Of a stretch of 64,000 nucleotides of DNA, positions 34,274 to 45,267 are shown piece by piece (the stretch's first letter is position 1; each line of letters opens with the position of its first letter). The notes beneath the pieces were generated by a model. That model was not told where the DNA came from, made no database searches, and saw only the letters and a program-made list of their open reading frames with translations. The stretch spans positions 1 through 64,000 of the forward strand of contig JAPDRN010000043.1 in assembly GCA_030247855.1 (NCBI GenBank), in the 5' to 3' direction. The stretch is from Knufia peltigerae. Lineage: Eukaryota; Ascomycota; Eurotiomycetes; Chaetothyriales; Trichomeriaceae. Made by a program: the position numbers and the translations under genes.

Positions 34274-35419
34274 CTATGTCTTGATCCAACGAGGTAAGTT
34301 CTCCTTGATTACATTCCTGAGCGCACCCTTGCGCGTCCTGGACATGGCATCAAATTCTAGAGATCGAGATGGATCGTACGACTCTTCTGGTCCTGTCATG
34401 ACCCTCTTGGCAAGCTGAACGCGATGGTCAAAGTCGTCCAAAAGATCCAAGATTGCCTGAAGTCGACAGTGCTCGGCCCAGATCATTATACTTCGTATTC
34501 TCGAGACGAGAGCGTCCACATCTCTTTCATCATCGAGTCTGTAGGTTCTTATGGCAGCCACAGCGTGCGGTAGACGTCCCTCGGAATTGTGTGTATTCAA
34601 ACATGCTGTCTTGCCGTTGATGGCGAGCGAGAAACACTGAGCTGCCTTGTTGAGATTCCAGTGAAAGGTCGTGTCTTTATAATATGTTTTAGGTTGCCTT
34701 GCAACACCAGAGAAGATCATTAATGCATTGTTGCACGTCGCTGCCGATCCGGCACAGGCATTCCTGGCCGCAAGCATCGACTCTTCCTGCGCCTCGACGA
34801 TGAAGAAAGGCCAGTAGACGTCGGGAACAGGCTGAGAGAGCTTGTGAAGATCGCTCGGCTCGTTCTTGTTGTTGGGGATGATGGCTTGTTGGAGCCCAAC
34901 CTCGTGGTATGTGAAAGCGCTGGCGGAATAGCCGAGTGTGATTGCAGGTTTGGGTGTGGGAAGTTGCATCTTCCAGATCTCATCCTCTTCGACGTCTGGA
35001 ACCTCGTCAGGTACACCGTCACGGCTGAAGAGGTGATTAGTGCGGAACTTCATCAAGTCCTGTTCCCTTGCTATTGACGCCAGCAGGGGACTGAAGAGCT
35101 CCGTGACCTCCTTGCTGCTCACCGACCGCCGGCTGCTGATCTGTTGGGCAAACTTCTTTGATGTAGGGCTTGCGCAATATGAGTCTCGAAATGGGATGCC
35201 GAGGGAGAATGCAAGCCGACTCCATCGTTCATCGCCCATCTGCTCGTCTTCTACTATGATGTGGTTGGGTTCCAGAGTGGTGGTTCGGTATGTTGGGGAT
35301 CCAAAAGGTGTCGACAGGTCGAGGCCTGGGCTGCTGACGCTGCTCTTGGTGGACGAAGATGTCCTGCGGCCGTGGAGGCTGAGGCTGAGACTGAGAGAAC
35401 TGCTCCTAGACAGAGGCAT
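34274..35419 (-). CDS. DUF7924-like protein
   Basis: Intronless, 381 residues from MPLSRSSSLSLSLSLHGRR, a Ser/Leu-rich start. In-frame sequence upstream to 35545 is open but unlike protein. The domain (about 150-320) shows PDVYWPFFIVEAQEES, then RNACAGSAATCNNALMIF, a beta-rich FHWNLNKAAQCFSLAINGKT and LPHAVAAIRTYRL. In the suspected PD-(D/E)xK pattern it keeps the PD and E-x-Q residues (E-A-Q), unlike its neighbour at 31152-33017. The domain pattern shared with that neighbour suggests an old tandem duplication or two independent members. Function is unknown. Confidence 0.6.
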   Translation of the reverse strand: MPLSRSSSLSLSLSLHGRRTSSSTKSSVSSPGLDLSTPFGSPTYRTTTLEPNHIIVEDEQMGDERWSRLAFSLGIPFRDSYCASPTSKKFAQQISSRRSVSSKEVTELFSPLLASIAREQDLMKFRTNHLFSRDGVPDEVPDVEEDEIWKMQLPTPKPAITLGYSASAFTYHEVGLQQAIIPNNKNEPSDLHKLSQPVPDVYWPFFIVEAQEESMLAARNACAGSAATCNNALMIFSGVARQPKTYYKDTTFHWNLNKAAQCFSLAINGKTACLNTHNSEGRLPHAVAAIRTYRLDDERDVDALVSRIRSIMIWAEHCRLQAILDLLDDFDHRVQLAKRVMTGPEESYDPSRSLEFDAMSRTRKGALRNVIKENLPRWIKT

Positions 35420-36129
35420 GGCGGGATTCTCAATGTCCAAACGGTGTCTTTCTTTTGGTATTATCGGTACAGCTTCAGTATGTCGGTTTCGAGAATGACT
35501 GATTGAGTGACGAAGACAGGTCTCTCGTGGGCCGCTGTAGAGCATTTATGTTCATCTGAAACTTGTCGAGCAAATGGCCCCCTCATTCCTCTTTGGCCGA
35601 GGGCATGAGGGTCTATTTTGGGAAGGCTATGCAGGAATGCACTATTATTGGTCTTAGGCGCCTTCATTCGCCGGTCGTAGAGAAGGCCGCATGTTGACGC
35701 CGCATCGTCATTCGTCCAGTACGCGACGTGTGTATACAAGTACTTTTTATGGCATCGAGGTCTACCAGTATTGGCAAGCTATGCGTCGCAAGGACCAAGT
35801 ACCGCGCGCAAATCTAGATGCCATACGAGTACAGGTTAGAGTTGTACATATTTAGTCACCGCACGACTTCGAAGACATCTTACGGAGTTTGGACTGAGTA
35901 ATCGGACGAGTTCTGGCCTGTCCTCTTAGGGCCCGTTAGGTAAGCCTAGAGGACCCCCGCATTCTAGACCGCTCCGCTTACAGAACACACCCTGACCTCG
36001 TCGTCGATCCGTCATACTCGTACTCGCACATGACTCTGACCATGACGGAAAGCCTTTAGAAATGATCGGTGAGATCAAGGGCTACCCAAACATTATAAAA
36101 GACTCCAGACCTCAAACCACAACGATGAC
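35420..36129. other. Intergenic region, divergent promoters
   Basis: Promoters of the DUF7924-like gene (-) and the VOC gene (+). It contains TACGGAGT at 35881-35888. No gene is seen. Confidence 0.5.
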
Positions 36130-36980
36130 ATGAAGCGAGCATATGTCGTGAATAGAATCTCCCTCCAACCACGACGACTCCTCCCATACTTGTACCACTC
36201 TTCTCATTTCACTTCTCTTCAACCAATTACGAGACAACCGACACCTCCCAAACGCTCTATAAGAATTGTTGAGTTCTCAACGACACCTCGTTTGACGCCG
36301 CATAAGAAGACCACCACGGAGCGGACCAACAAGATGACCGGACCATCCATCACCGCCACCTCGTCCTCCGCCCCGGTGCCGCCACCACCACCAATCACCC
36401 ACATCTTAGAAACGTGCCTGATGGTCAAAGACATCAGAATCTCTACAGATTTTTACGGTGACACGTTCAACGTCAAACCTTTCTTGGACACGGTAAGGAA
36501 CGAACCTTGTACTCTTTCCATTGAATGCATCTTTACCTCATCCATCATCCTTTTTTAAACCCCGTATCAAGACAAACTTACTCAACCCCCGCCTCCGAAT
36601 AGCCACGCATGTCTGGCTTCTCGCTCGGCCAGACAACGCTTCTTCTCTTCCAACTCGGTGCCACCGCTGCAGATTCCCCTATGCCAGACGGCCGCGGCAC
36701 GATACCTGGCCATGGTCCATCACAAGACATACTCGACTTGCTCGAGCAGCGACCGGCGGCCACGGCAAGCGACAAGGCCACTACCGGCCTCCACCACCAC
36801 TTCTGCCTCGCTGTCAGGACACCCGAAGACGTGAGCGCATGGGAGGCTTGGCTCGAAGCGAAAAATGTCAAAATCACCGGAAAGGTCGATTGGCCCAGAG
36901 GCGGGAGGAGCGTCTACTTTGCCGACCCGGATGGAAATGTAGGCGAGGTCGGCAGCCGTGGCATTTGGGAACATTATTAG
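36130..36980 (+). CDS. VOC-superfamily protein (glyoxalase/bleomycin-resistance fold)
   Basis: Two exons, 36130-36492 and 36603-36980, phase 0, giving 246 residues from the first ATG, or 178 from MTGPSI at 36334. The domain has the VOC pattern: ITHILETCLMVKDIRISTDF with the first candidate metal His, FYGDTFNVKPF, then TTLLLFQLGA, LHHHFCLAVRTPEDVSAWEA and DPDGNVGEV with the final Glu. Metal ligands appear retained. The first 68 residues are Arg/Ser/Thr-rich with no acidic residue before Glu49, compatible with a mitochondrial presequence. The substrate is unknown. This could be a lactoylglutathione-lyase relative or a dioxygenase-like enzyme. Confidence 0.75.
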
Positions 36981-37179
36981 GTACTGGGGGAAAGACAAAG
37001 CATCTCAGTCTGTTCTGTGATCCATCAAGTTCTTTTCTTTTGTTTTCTTCTTAACCACGCCCATTCACCCCGTCCTACCTTTCCCGGTTTCATTCCATTT
37101 TCCGTGCCGCCAGATGAAGGTAAGTCTTCAGCGAGGATCTAAAAGAAAAGTGTTCGGTCTGATCAAGAGATCAAAGTCT

Positions 37180-38270
37180 TCACCCACCACCGACCTCATT
37201 CATAACGCCGCCGTCCAACTTCAACACCTCACCATTGACGTAACCACACCGCGCAAGAAAGATGACCCCCATGGCCATCTCCTCATCACTCCCCGCCCGC
37301 CCGGCAGGCACTTCGTGTCCTTTGTCCTTGACCTTTTCGTCGGGCATGTGGGCCTTGTTCTTCTCGTCGCTCTCCTTCATGGTCATCTCGCTCGGGAAGT
37401 ACCCGGGGGCGATACTGTTGACCCTCACGCCCGTCTTTGCGAACTCCTTGCTCATCATGCGCGAGAGATGGGCGGTGGCGGCTTTCGCGGCGTTGTAGCT
37501 AAAGTGTGATTGGGAGTGCCTCATCATGCCCGACATGCTACTGATGACGATGACGCTGCTCGTCAGGGGCTCGGGGGCGCGCTGCAGCAGCGGCAAGAAG
37601 GACACGACCGAGAAGAAGACGGCGGTGACGTTGGTGTTGTACGTGGCGTTCCAGTCGTCGACCGCCTCCTTCCACAAGTTCGTCCTCATCTGGTCCGCGT
37701 CGCTGGTGTCCGGGTACCCCTTGGGGCCCGAGACGCCGGCCGCCGCGACCACGAGCGACAGGTACTTTTCCCGAGACTCGATCTCTTTCGTCAACTTCTC
37801 GAGGTCGGACTTTGAAGTGACGTCGCACGGTCCGACGGGGATGATTTCACCGTTCAGGGACTTGTCCGAGGACTTTGGCGTGTGTGTCTTTGCCGCGTTT
37901 TCGAGGACCTCCTTGCGACGACCGGTGATGTAAACTCGTGCTCCTGCGACGAACAAAGACAACGGGATGTTCAGTGAAACAAATTCCCATTGGTCACGAC
38001 AACGGCAACAGAGTCATCGTGAACCCAGAGGAACGCTCAGGGTTCGTACGTACCATTGGCCGCTAATGCCTGGGTCGCCATGAGACCGATCCCAGTCCCT
38101 GAATAAAGAAGTTTTCGCTTAGTCTCATACAATTGTTCATCGATCAGACAAACAAAAAAAGGAATCAGAAAGGCTCCGAGGGAGGGAAACGTACCACCAC
38201 CGGTTACCAGGCAGACGTGGCCCTTGAGTGAGAAGAGGTTGGAAATGTGAAGTTCTTGTGTCGACGCCAT
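37180..38270 (-). CDS. Short-chain dehydrogenase/reductase (SDR)
   Basis: Three exons: 38270-38195, 38098-38054 and 37943-37180, in frame, giving 294 residues, a classic SDR length. The cofactor loop TGGGTGIG (23-30) is assembled across intron 1. GARVYITGRR follows intron 2 and suggests NADP(H) preference through the Arg residues. The usual NAG motif is AAAG. The catalytic Ser is in VISSMSGM and the Tyr-Lys pair in SYNAAKAATAHLSRM. The C-terminus VNGEVLKLDGG is typical. It reduces or oxidises a carbonyl/alcohol of unknown identity, probably in the cytosol. It converges with the VOC gene (3' ends 200 bases apart), with no evident joint pathway. Confidence 0.88.
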
Positions 38271-38918
38271 GTTGGCGAACTTGGGTCTCGGTCGTTGTTT
38301 GAACCGCTGATGGTGGGTTTTCTATTCTGCGGGCTTATGAAAGCGTGATTATATCTCTACAACAGTAAAATATTTTCGACATCACAATATTAAAGAATCT
38401 TTATAGGGACGTCTACATTATGGTTTTCTTTTCAGTGACGACTTGTTACAAAGTGACGTAATGCCCTGTTTGGTACTATCGATAAAGGGTCTCGACACGG
38501 AGTTGAGCTCCGCAATACCAAGATCCCCTATTTCATCTTCAGCCTTGGGTCAAAATAGCACGAGGCTGTGCCACATTGCGCTGTTCGTCTCATCACTGAC
38601 ACCCAACTTTTGACTGAAGCTTTCACTTTGGCTTTCCGAATGTGAAATGCCGTGGGGCTTTCTCAACGTAGCTGTAACCTGACCCAGTGCCATTCTATTC
38701 TTCGTATCTCCATACTCGATTTCTCCAGCTCAATACAGTTTGTATCGCATTGAAAACCATAGATGTCAATCTTAGCACTGGAGGGATTATCGACCGTCTT
38801 GGACAATGCAGTCATGAAGTCAGGCCGTAGAACCAGCTGCAGCTCTGTGGTTAAAGCAGGGCGCTTACTCATACCTGATTGTTGGATATGCGTAGTTTGT
38901 CGTTACCTTCATGAAATC
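38271..38918. other. Intergenic region
   Basis: Promoter of the SDR gene and 3' side of MYG1, both minus strand. A 69-codon open frame at 38663-38872 (-) has no motif and is not accepted. Confidence 0.45.
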
Positions 38919-40022
38919 TCATGACGCGAGTGCCAATGCTGCCATTGCCCGAACACCAGCCTCTGTTTTGTGACCACCGATGAAGCCGCTCGCGTGAACA
39001 AACACAGCGCCGTCTTCGACATCACTGCCGAGGAGAGCATCCAGCTCAGCGTCTCTCACGCCCCTCCATGGCTCTGGTAAGCTCTTTCGGTTTTCAAAGC
39101 TCGACATGTCTTTGCTGACGGCTTGAATCCTCCACTTGGAGCCCGGCTCTTCCTTTTCAGGGTAGATGACGAAGAGAATCTGCTTATCTTGAGGTAGACC
39201 TGACTCCGCCTCAATATTGTAGAGATGTTCTTTCCAGGGGATCCCTGCTCGAGGAAGTACCACTAATTGGCCCGAAGGGTGAGCACTCTGTCGCGCCTCA
39301 AATGCGTCCTTGACAATGGTTCTGGCTGGAAGCCAGGCGGTGGCGGCACCATGGAGCTTGCGCAGGAAAGCATTGCCCATCAGTGTCGAGGCTTGCGAAA
39401 ATCGGTGATCCTCCTCTGCCTGTGGTTGTTCGGGGGTGTCTTTCGATGGCGCGCCCACGGCCAAGGGATCTTCGTGATTCAGGTCATTCACCAAGCTTGC
39501 AAGTGTGATACCTCCAGCTTTGAACCTCTTTTCAATTCCAGCTTGTCTCAACTTTACATCGTCATACTGCGAAACACCATTGTCATTGGCGTCCACTGCC
39601 TCAACGAAGTCGTCGTATAGTTTTTGGTAGAGAAGTTCGACGTCTGGGTGGTCGAGAGGCAATTTGGTGTATTGTGAGATGATGGCTTTGCCGAAATGCA
39701 TGTAAACAAGGCCGGCTGACGACAATTTGGTTTCGTGTTCGGGGAAGAAAGTGTTGAAGGTTCTTTGGTGATGATCGTATCGGTTCTTGGAAGAATCATA
39801 CTCACCACCGACATCTACCACTGTATGGCACGTATCAAGCAGGGATTGATCTCGTGTTCTGACCAAGGATGCGGAGGCATAGTCTGGAAGGAGTCGCAGC
39901 AAGTAGACAGCCAATGCCTCATCGGCATGAAAATGACCATTGTGGGTGCCAATGCGAACGGGATCGGTTTTCAGTCGCTTTGATGCAGTCTCGGTAGCCA
40001 TCTTGATCAAATTTCTGAACAT
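38919..40022 (-). CDS. MYG1 family 3'-5' RNA exonuclease (UPF0160)
   Basis: Intronless, 367 residues from MFRNLIKMATET; a second ATG at 40001 would give 360. The N-terminus has IGTHNGHFHADEALAVYLLR with metal-binding His/Asp residues. VVDVGGEYD and RYDHHQRTF supply the DHH-like motif, SAGLVYMHFG follows, and the C-terminus GAVFVHASGFIGGHKTEAG is the family end. Family knowledge: human MYG1 is a nuclear and mitochondrial 3'-5' RNA exonuclease coordinating ribosome biogenesis. The seven extra N-terminal residues could affect targeting. Length and motifs match the family well. Confidence 0.92.
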   Translation of the reverse strand: MFRNLIKMATETASKRLKTDPVRIGTHNGHFHADEALAVYLLRLLPDYASASLVRTRDQSLLDTCHTVVDVGGEYDSSKNRYDHHQRTFNTFFPEHETKLSSAGLVYMHFGKAIISQYTKLPLDHPDVELLYQKLYDDFVEAVDANDNGVSQYDDVKLRQAGIEKRFKAGGITLASLVNDLNHEDPLAVGAPSKDTPEQPQAEEDHRFSQASTLMGNAFLRKLHGAATAWLPARTIVKDAFEARQSAHPSGQLVVLPRAGIPWKEHLYNIEAESGLPQDKQILFVIYPEKEEPGSKWRIQAVSKDMSSFENRKSLPEPWRGVRDAELDALLGSDVEDGAVFVHASGFIGGHKTEAGVRAMAALALAS

Positions 40023-41281
40023 ACACAACTAAAGAGAAGAGATAGATGGTAGGTGTGGGCAAATGGTTTGCAGGGGTCTTCCAGACAACTTGAGATGAAT
40101 CGTCCTGCGACTTTTTGTAGCCAAGAAATCAAACCCGGGGCTGGAGATATGTTTATCCGAAACACCGGGAGGCATGAGATTACTACAGTAAGGCATGTCG
40201 ACAGAGTATGTATGAGAACTTACTGGCAAGGGTCTCGTAAAGAGTGTTTACTTTCCAACCTACGGAGTAAATATTGCATACCAATCTGAGATACTCCATA
40301 AGGTACCAGCGATTGCCATTGAGATTTAATCTAAAACCGCTGTAGCATTCTGAAAACATTCACCCTCCATTTATCATGCTTGGTCAAACCAGTGAGATGA
40401 CCGTTTGCTGTATTACGGTACCTGTATCTAGTCCATGTGTAGATTAGTTGATGCCCTCTACCGAATCAACCAGACTGTTTGAGGCATAGCAGTCTTCAAG
40501 GAAGAAGATGGTCGTCGCTTTGGTTCCTACCTAGATTCACCTACTCCGTATTGTGCAGTACAGTAGGTTCGGCGCCAGCTGGAAAAGCCCACAGCAATTC
40601 AAACCGTTGGTTAGTCTTTCTTGCGGTGAAGAAGGGCGCGCTCCCCTACTAAGTTTTTAATAACGATATACTCCATACAGTAGAGGAAAGAATCCGGAAC
40701 AATAAATCCTGCCTTGTTCGTCTGTGCTCAACGAACGTCTGGAAATATTTGTTGGACGGAAGATGTTGTTGGTGCCTGGCTAAATAGCAGATCAAGGCAG
40801 TTCGTTATTCATCTTCCCTGTTGTGCCCAATTTTGCCCTGCATTCTGGTTAATAAAAACCCTGGGAAAAACCACCACCACTCGCCAACCGTCGTCCATCA
40901 TTCTCGCACTTCCTCACCCTCTTCCCTGCTCTCACAATCTCGTGAAGTGCACGCGACATCTCCGCCTTCTGCCGCTCCTTCTGCCTGCAAAACCTGTCAA
41001 CTCATCCTTATTTCTTCTATCCATTCCAGCATCCCTCTGTCCGGCCCTCAGACCAGCAAAATTCCTCGTCGAACAACCCCCGGAATGACATGTGAAAATC
41101 CGCGCCTCGACAAAACTGTGATTTCCTGGAGACCTGTCTAACAAACAAGGCTGCGTCACACCATCCGACTGTTTACGTCCTATGCGATCAACTGCATATT
41201 TCTTCCTTCTCACCATCGAGGATTTCAGCGATTCTGCGCTCCTTCACTGAACGAAGACACGATCGTTCCTTCACCGACCGA
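40023..41281. other. Intergenic region, divergent promoters
   Basis: Promoters of MYG1 (-) and ICE2 (+). It contains two TACGGAGTA motifs (40261-40269 and 40542-40550 in reverse). The right 400 bases are CT-rich and probably form the ICE2 5' leader. Open frames of up to 124 codons there lack domains. Confidence 0.5.
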
Positions 41282-42622
41282 ATGTTCCTCCGAGCCATCT
41301 CCTCGTTGTTCTTCCTCACGCTCATTATTTTACTGGTACCCCTCACTTTCGATATCGGCGGACGCGATGCTGGCCTCGGATTCTCTCTGTCGGTCGCGTC
41401 GTTCTACTTCTTCCTCTCGTTGTTGCGCATCTCGACTCCAGAAAGTTCTACAGTCAGGAGAACCTTGATCAATATACTGCGAAGTCTACAATGGTTGATC
41501 ATACCCAGCCTGTGTATCTGGGCGCTGGGAAGATTCTCCGTCGACGCGAACAACAGTGGCCGCTGGGTGGAAAGGACCTTCAGGAACAAAAAAGGATTTC
41601 TGGACGCACACAGCAGTCTTTCTGACGCTATATTTGGCCCGGAAGGCTTGATAGAGAACGTGACGGTTGGTGGATGGGACCTGCTCTTGCGATGGTCATC
41701 TCCCTTCTTTCAGTTACTCGAGGGATTTTGCAGTCTGCTGGTCATCCAAGCCGTTGGCCAGTTCTCCAGATGGCTGGTCAACCGGAGCGAATGGAGTGAT
41801 GCCTGGCTTCTGACGCTCCTGGTATCGGCCGCTGGGGTGGTCTCGAGCTCAGTCTATTTTCTATGGAGAGTCTTGCAATTTCCCGACATCTCGAACATAG
41901 ATTCGACCCTCATCGGTATCGCCATCGCGTCGGCCATCTTCCTCTGCGCGTACGGCGTCGTTTCAGGTCGCGGCACTGCGATGGAGTCGTCTCTGTTGTT
42001 CGCCTACATTGTCCTCTGCATCTACCAAATCTTCACCGACTATAAGCCGAATGTCCCAGTCGATGCGGGCACCGCCTCTTCAGCTCCCGATTTCCCACCT
42101 TTCCCGCCCATCATCATGTCCTCATACACGGCCCTGATGCATGCCCTGTCGCAGCTACCAGAAGCTTTGGTGACTGCTTTGGACTTCACCGTGGCAGCAT
42201 TCCGAGCCGTCACTCCTTCTGTCCTCATCTCCCTCGGATACCGCCTCTTTGTGTTCTATGCCTCGACTCGAATAATCCCGGCTGTCAATGAAAGTGGTGT
42301 CCGAGGCCTGAGCATGGAACCGAGTCTGGACGACAACGATGCCGGAAACCGCTTCCTTGCCTTCCTCTCCTGGTTCTCTCCGAGTATACTGATTGCAGTA
42401 TACACTAGCCTTCTGATGCAGCATTTCGCGACCACAATTGGCGGATACTCTCCAGGCCTCACAGAGTCAATCAGTGCCTGGTGGAGCGGAAATGGCCAAC
42501 CCGGGGTCAACGGCAACGCATGGAAATGGGTGAATTTGGTCATCACCATGGGCCTATATGCGGTCGAACTATGGCTGGGCAAAGAAGAGGACATTGATGG
42601 AGGGCATTGGAAGGTTGATTGA
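41282..42622 (+). CDS. ICE2: ER membrane protein Ice2
   Basis: Intronless, 446 residues, polytopic. The start MFLRAISSLFFLTLIILLVP is a membrane helix followed by the family signature LTFDIGGRDAGLGFSLS. Further transmembrane segments appear near 30-45, 60-80, 150-165, 180-200, 215-235, 240-260, 300-325, 360-380 and 415-430. Family knowledge: fungal Ice2 sits in the ER membrane, is needed for cortical ER inheritance, and restrains the Nem1-Spo7/Pah1 phosphatidate phosphatase to promote membrane synthesis. Length and residue pattern fit without truncation. Confidence 0.85.
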   Translation: MFLRAISSLFFLTLIILLVPLTFDIGGRDAGLGFSLSVASFYFFLSLLRISTPESSTVRRTLINILRSLQWLIIPSLCIWALGRFSVDANNSGRWVERTFRNKKGFLDAHSSLSDAIFGPEGLIENVTVGGWDLLLRWSSPFFQLLEGFCSLLVIQAVGQFSRWLVNRSEWSDAWLLTLLVSAAGVVSSSVYFLWRVLQFPDISNIDSTLIGIAIASAIFLCAYGVVSGRGTAMESSLLFAYIVLCIYQIFTDYKPNVPVDAGTASSAPDFPPFPPIIMSSYTALMHALSQLPEALVTALDFTVAAFRAVTPSVLISLGYRLFVFYASTRIIPAVNESGVRGLSMEPSLDDNDAGNRFLAFLSWFSPSILIAVYTSLLMQHFATTIGGYSPGLTESISAWWSGNGQPGVNGNAWKWVNLVITMGLYAVELWLGKEEDIDGGHWKVD

Positions 42623-43803
42623 AAAAGAGGATGCCAAATTTCCGAAGATCTGGACCCAGCAAATGATCATGAATTCAAATGATCCAACACCATAAACAAC
42701 GGCACAACGGCCGTTGTCGTTTGCATATTTGGAAAGCAGTCGGTGCGAACAAAACAATCCCGAATCACGACCACCCCAGGAAACAGGCTGCATTAAACAA
42801 CTAGCAAGTGTGAGGACTGAGTGTGACTTCACAACACGGTAGATGATGAGGTACACGATCCCGCGCAAGCACAGTTCAAGAGTGGAAGGGTGGAAATGAG
42901 AAGAAAGCAGACTCGATCACAAATTCTCTTTGTGAGATGCACTCAAAAGCTCATGCGGAACCAAAACCATCGAAGTGGTAGGAAGGCGTGGTTGGAAGGA
43001 TAGATAGATAGAGATGGGGGTTTTTCTTTTGCCCTGAGCGCATGAGCCGAAGGAGTCAGGAAGCGAAGAGCGAGCTCGGTGACGCGGACACACAATGAGA
43101 GCGGAAGATACGGGGATGATGAAGTTGACTAGGCTGAAAGCAACAACTTACACAAATGTCGGGTTGAAGAGATACTCTCTGTACAGTTCGACTTTCTTCA
43201 TCAATCAAAAGAGGACTAGGACAAGCAGAACGAAAGAGAACGAACGATCGAAAAAGGCAAAACAGAGATAATGAATAATCATTTCATACTATGAGACGAA
43301 CGAAGACAAACGCCCCTCGCCCCAGCTGTCATAACATAGCATATCGTAATGTGACCAGGTCCGCGTGGACTGTTTTTTTGTGTGATTTGTTTGGTTTCGA
43401 TTTCGGATTTCCATATACCTCCCGCCTCCTCCCCCTCCTGGAAGGAATGAGTCTCAAATTGTGAATTGAAAGTTCCAACAGGTCGTACACTTGGTGCCGG
43501 CTTTGCTGTTGCGCAGAAACTCCATCGCTATCGATTTCGCTTTTTCCCTCTCTCCTTTCCCTTCCTTTCCCTTTCACGTAGTCAAGGGCCTCGCCTCTCA
43601 GCTCAGCTTTTTGTGGTACTACCTAGGTAAATTGGCCCCCATTGTTCAAGATTATACGAGGGACGACGCCCGAAGCATTTCACTCCGTGGATTTTGAAAG
43701 AAAGAAGAAAAGGTCGGCCAACTGGAGGGTGGACATTTTTAGTGCCACCTCCCACATCTGTACGAGAGTACAAAGACTCTGGGGATTGGCATGTCGTCCC
43801 TGC
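42623..43803. other. Intergenic region between convergent genes
   Basis: 3' regions of ICE2 (+) and IGO1 (-). No supported gene. The long 3' flank of IGO1 may be part of its transcript. It includes a pyrimidine-rich run near 43541-43575. Confidence 0.5.
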
Positions 43804-44482
43804 CTATCTGCGAATAGGAATGCCTTCTCTCTTGGTGGGTGGACTGACGCTTCCTTCGAGACCCGCCTTGTCAGCTCTGGCATGGCCGCCGTCCATGTTC
43901 GCCTCGTCGATGCTCGCACTCCTGGCCAGGAAGCTGCTCTCCTTGACGGGGCTGCGGCCGGTGGCTCCTGGGAGTCCACCACCCGGGATTCCGTTTATGC
44001 TGCCGCGATGCATGCCCGCGGGACCCGGGAGCATGGTTTGTCCGTCAGGGCTGGACGCCAGTGCGGCCGACCCGGCCGCGCCCGAGACCGAGTCGTTGCG
44101 AGAGAGTGTGTGCATGAGAGGGCTGGTGTGGGGGATCTCTTCGGCCTTGGGGTGTTCGGTGCCGATGGTCGTGACACCCGTATCTGAAGCTTTGCCGGCT
44201 TTCGAGAGGGCGTAGTCTCCTGAGTCGAAGTACTTGCGCTCCTGCGATCCATGTCAGGGGTCTGTCATGTTTACCGTGCGGGTTCGAAAAGAGAGGGGTT
44301 GTACCTTTAACTTGTTCTGCAACAGATCTGACTTGTTCGGAAGCTTGCCATAGAGTCTGAACAGTCTTTGCTCGTCCGGAGACAGTTTCTTGAAACGTTT
44401 CATTAGCAGACAAGCCGAGCAGTCATTTGGGAGGGTTTGTGCATACGTTGATGTCGATCTTGTTCTTCTGGTGTGGATTCAT
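43804..44482 (-). CDS. Endosulfine-family PP2A inhibitor (Igo1-like)
   Basis: Three exons: 44482-44447, 44388-44305 and 44241-43804, all phase 0, giving 185 residues. Exon 1 encodes only MNPHQKNKIDIN. Exon 2 encodes KLSPDEQRLFRLYGKLPNKS through LLQNKLK. Exon 3 starts ERKYFDSGDYALSKAGK. FDSGDY is the invariant endosulfine/ARPP-19 site, and its serine (Ser47) is the one phosphorylated by Greatwall/Rim15. Phosphorylated endosulfine inhibits PP2A-B55 and controls quiescence entry. The C-terminal 125 residues are disordered, Gly/Ser/Pro-rich, with possible phospho-sites. A longer unspliced reading across exon 2 is out of frame with the family sequence and is wrong. Confidence 0.93.
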
Positions 44483-45267
44483 CTTGCTCTTCCCTCGTCT
44501 CTCTTTGTCACTTCGATGATTTATCCAGCGGCGTCAAGGGCAGCACCTTCGGTGATGGGTGAGAGAGCAGATCCCTCGGCCGATTGAGGCTGTGGCCTCG
44601 AGTTAATGAAGTCGATGGTAACTGAGTAGAGTCCCAGGCGTAAGGTAAATGGCCCAGAGGATCGAAGCGAACAAGGAGGTATGGATCAAAATTTACGGAT
44701 CGTTCGAGTCTCGAAGGATGGAAGGAGGAAAGATAGAGGAGGGGTTTCCGTCAGTGGAATGGTCCGAGCGTTTTTCGCTCCTCAAAGAAGTCAATGACCT
44801 CGAAAAGAACACAAACAGTAGCTTGGGGGAGAGACTGAGAGAGATTCGGAGGGAGAATTCCGTGATGGTGTGTGCAGTGAAAAGAAGCACAAGGGGCAGA
44901 AATGTTTCCCTTCACCAATGTCAGCAGGATGTTTTGTGTTAAGGTGGGGTCAAGATGGTTGTTCCGTGGATGTGTTAGTTAGTTGCCTTGGTGTCGTGTC
45001 TGGGTGTCTGGGGTAGAAGATGATGGTGTTGGCTGACGGTGAAAGAAAGTCGGGCATTTTGGGCGCAGCCTCGCTAGTAACTCGAAGTGACAACCTCCCC
45101 CGGCCAATCAACGAAGCCTCGCTTAATAATCCCGGTCTGCTAATTACCGTAGTGTCTTCGTCAAACTTGCCCAAAGATTTCACAGATACTTTTTTTTCCC
45201 TGGCGACCATGGCAGGGCTTGTGATCAAGGATTGAGGGTCAGAGAAGCCGGAGAGCCTCTTGCCAGC
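44483..45267. promoter_or_regulatory. Divergent promoter region of IGO1 and SFM1
   Basis: Space between two divergent start codons. No TATA box is recognised. An open frame from 44649 has no domain and was not accepted. Confidence 0.45.

Noticed and set aside
40714..41141. Open frames of 106-124 codons upstream of ICE2
   Set aside because: They are translations of a CT-rich 5' leader with no domain. They may include upstream ORFs but not a separate gene.
43642..44215. Plus-strand open frames of 173-181 codons opposite the endosulfine gene
   Set aside because: They are shadows of the GC-rich minus-strand exon 3. Composition and lack of motifs do not support coding.
44045..44413. Open frame reading through exon 2 of the endosulfine gene
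   Set aside because: It is out of frame with the endosulfine core. The spliced three-exon model restores the conserved sequence.
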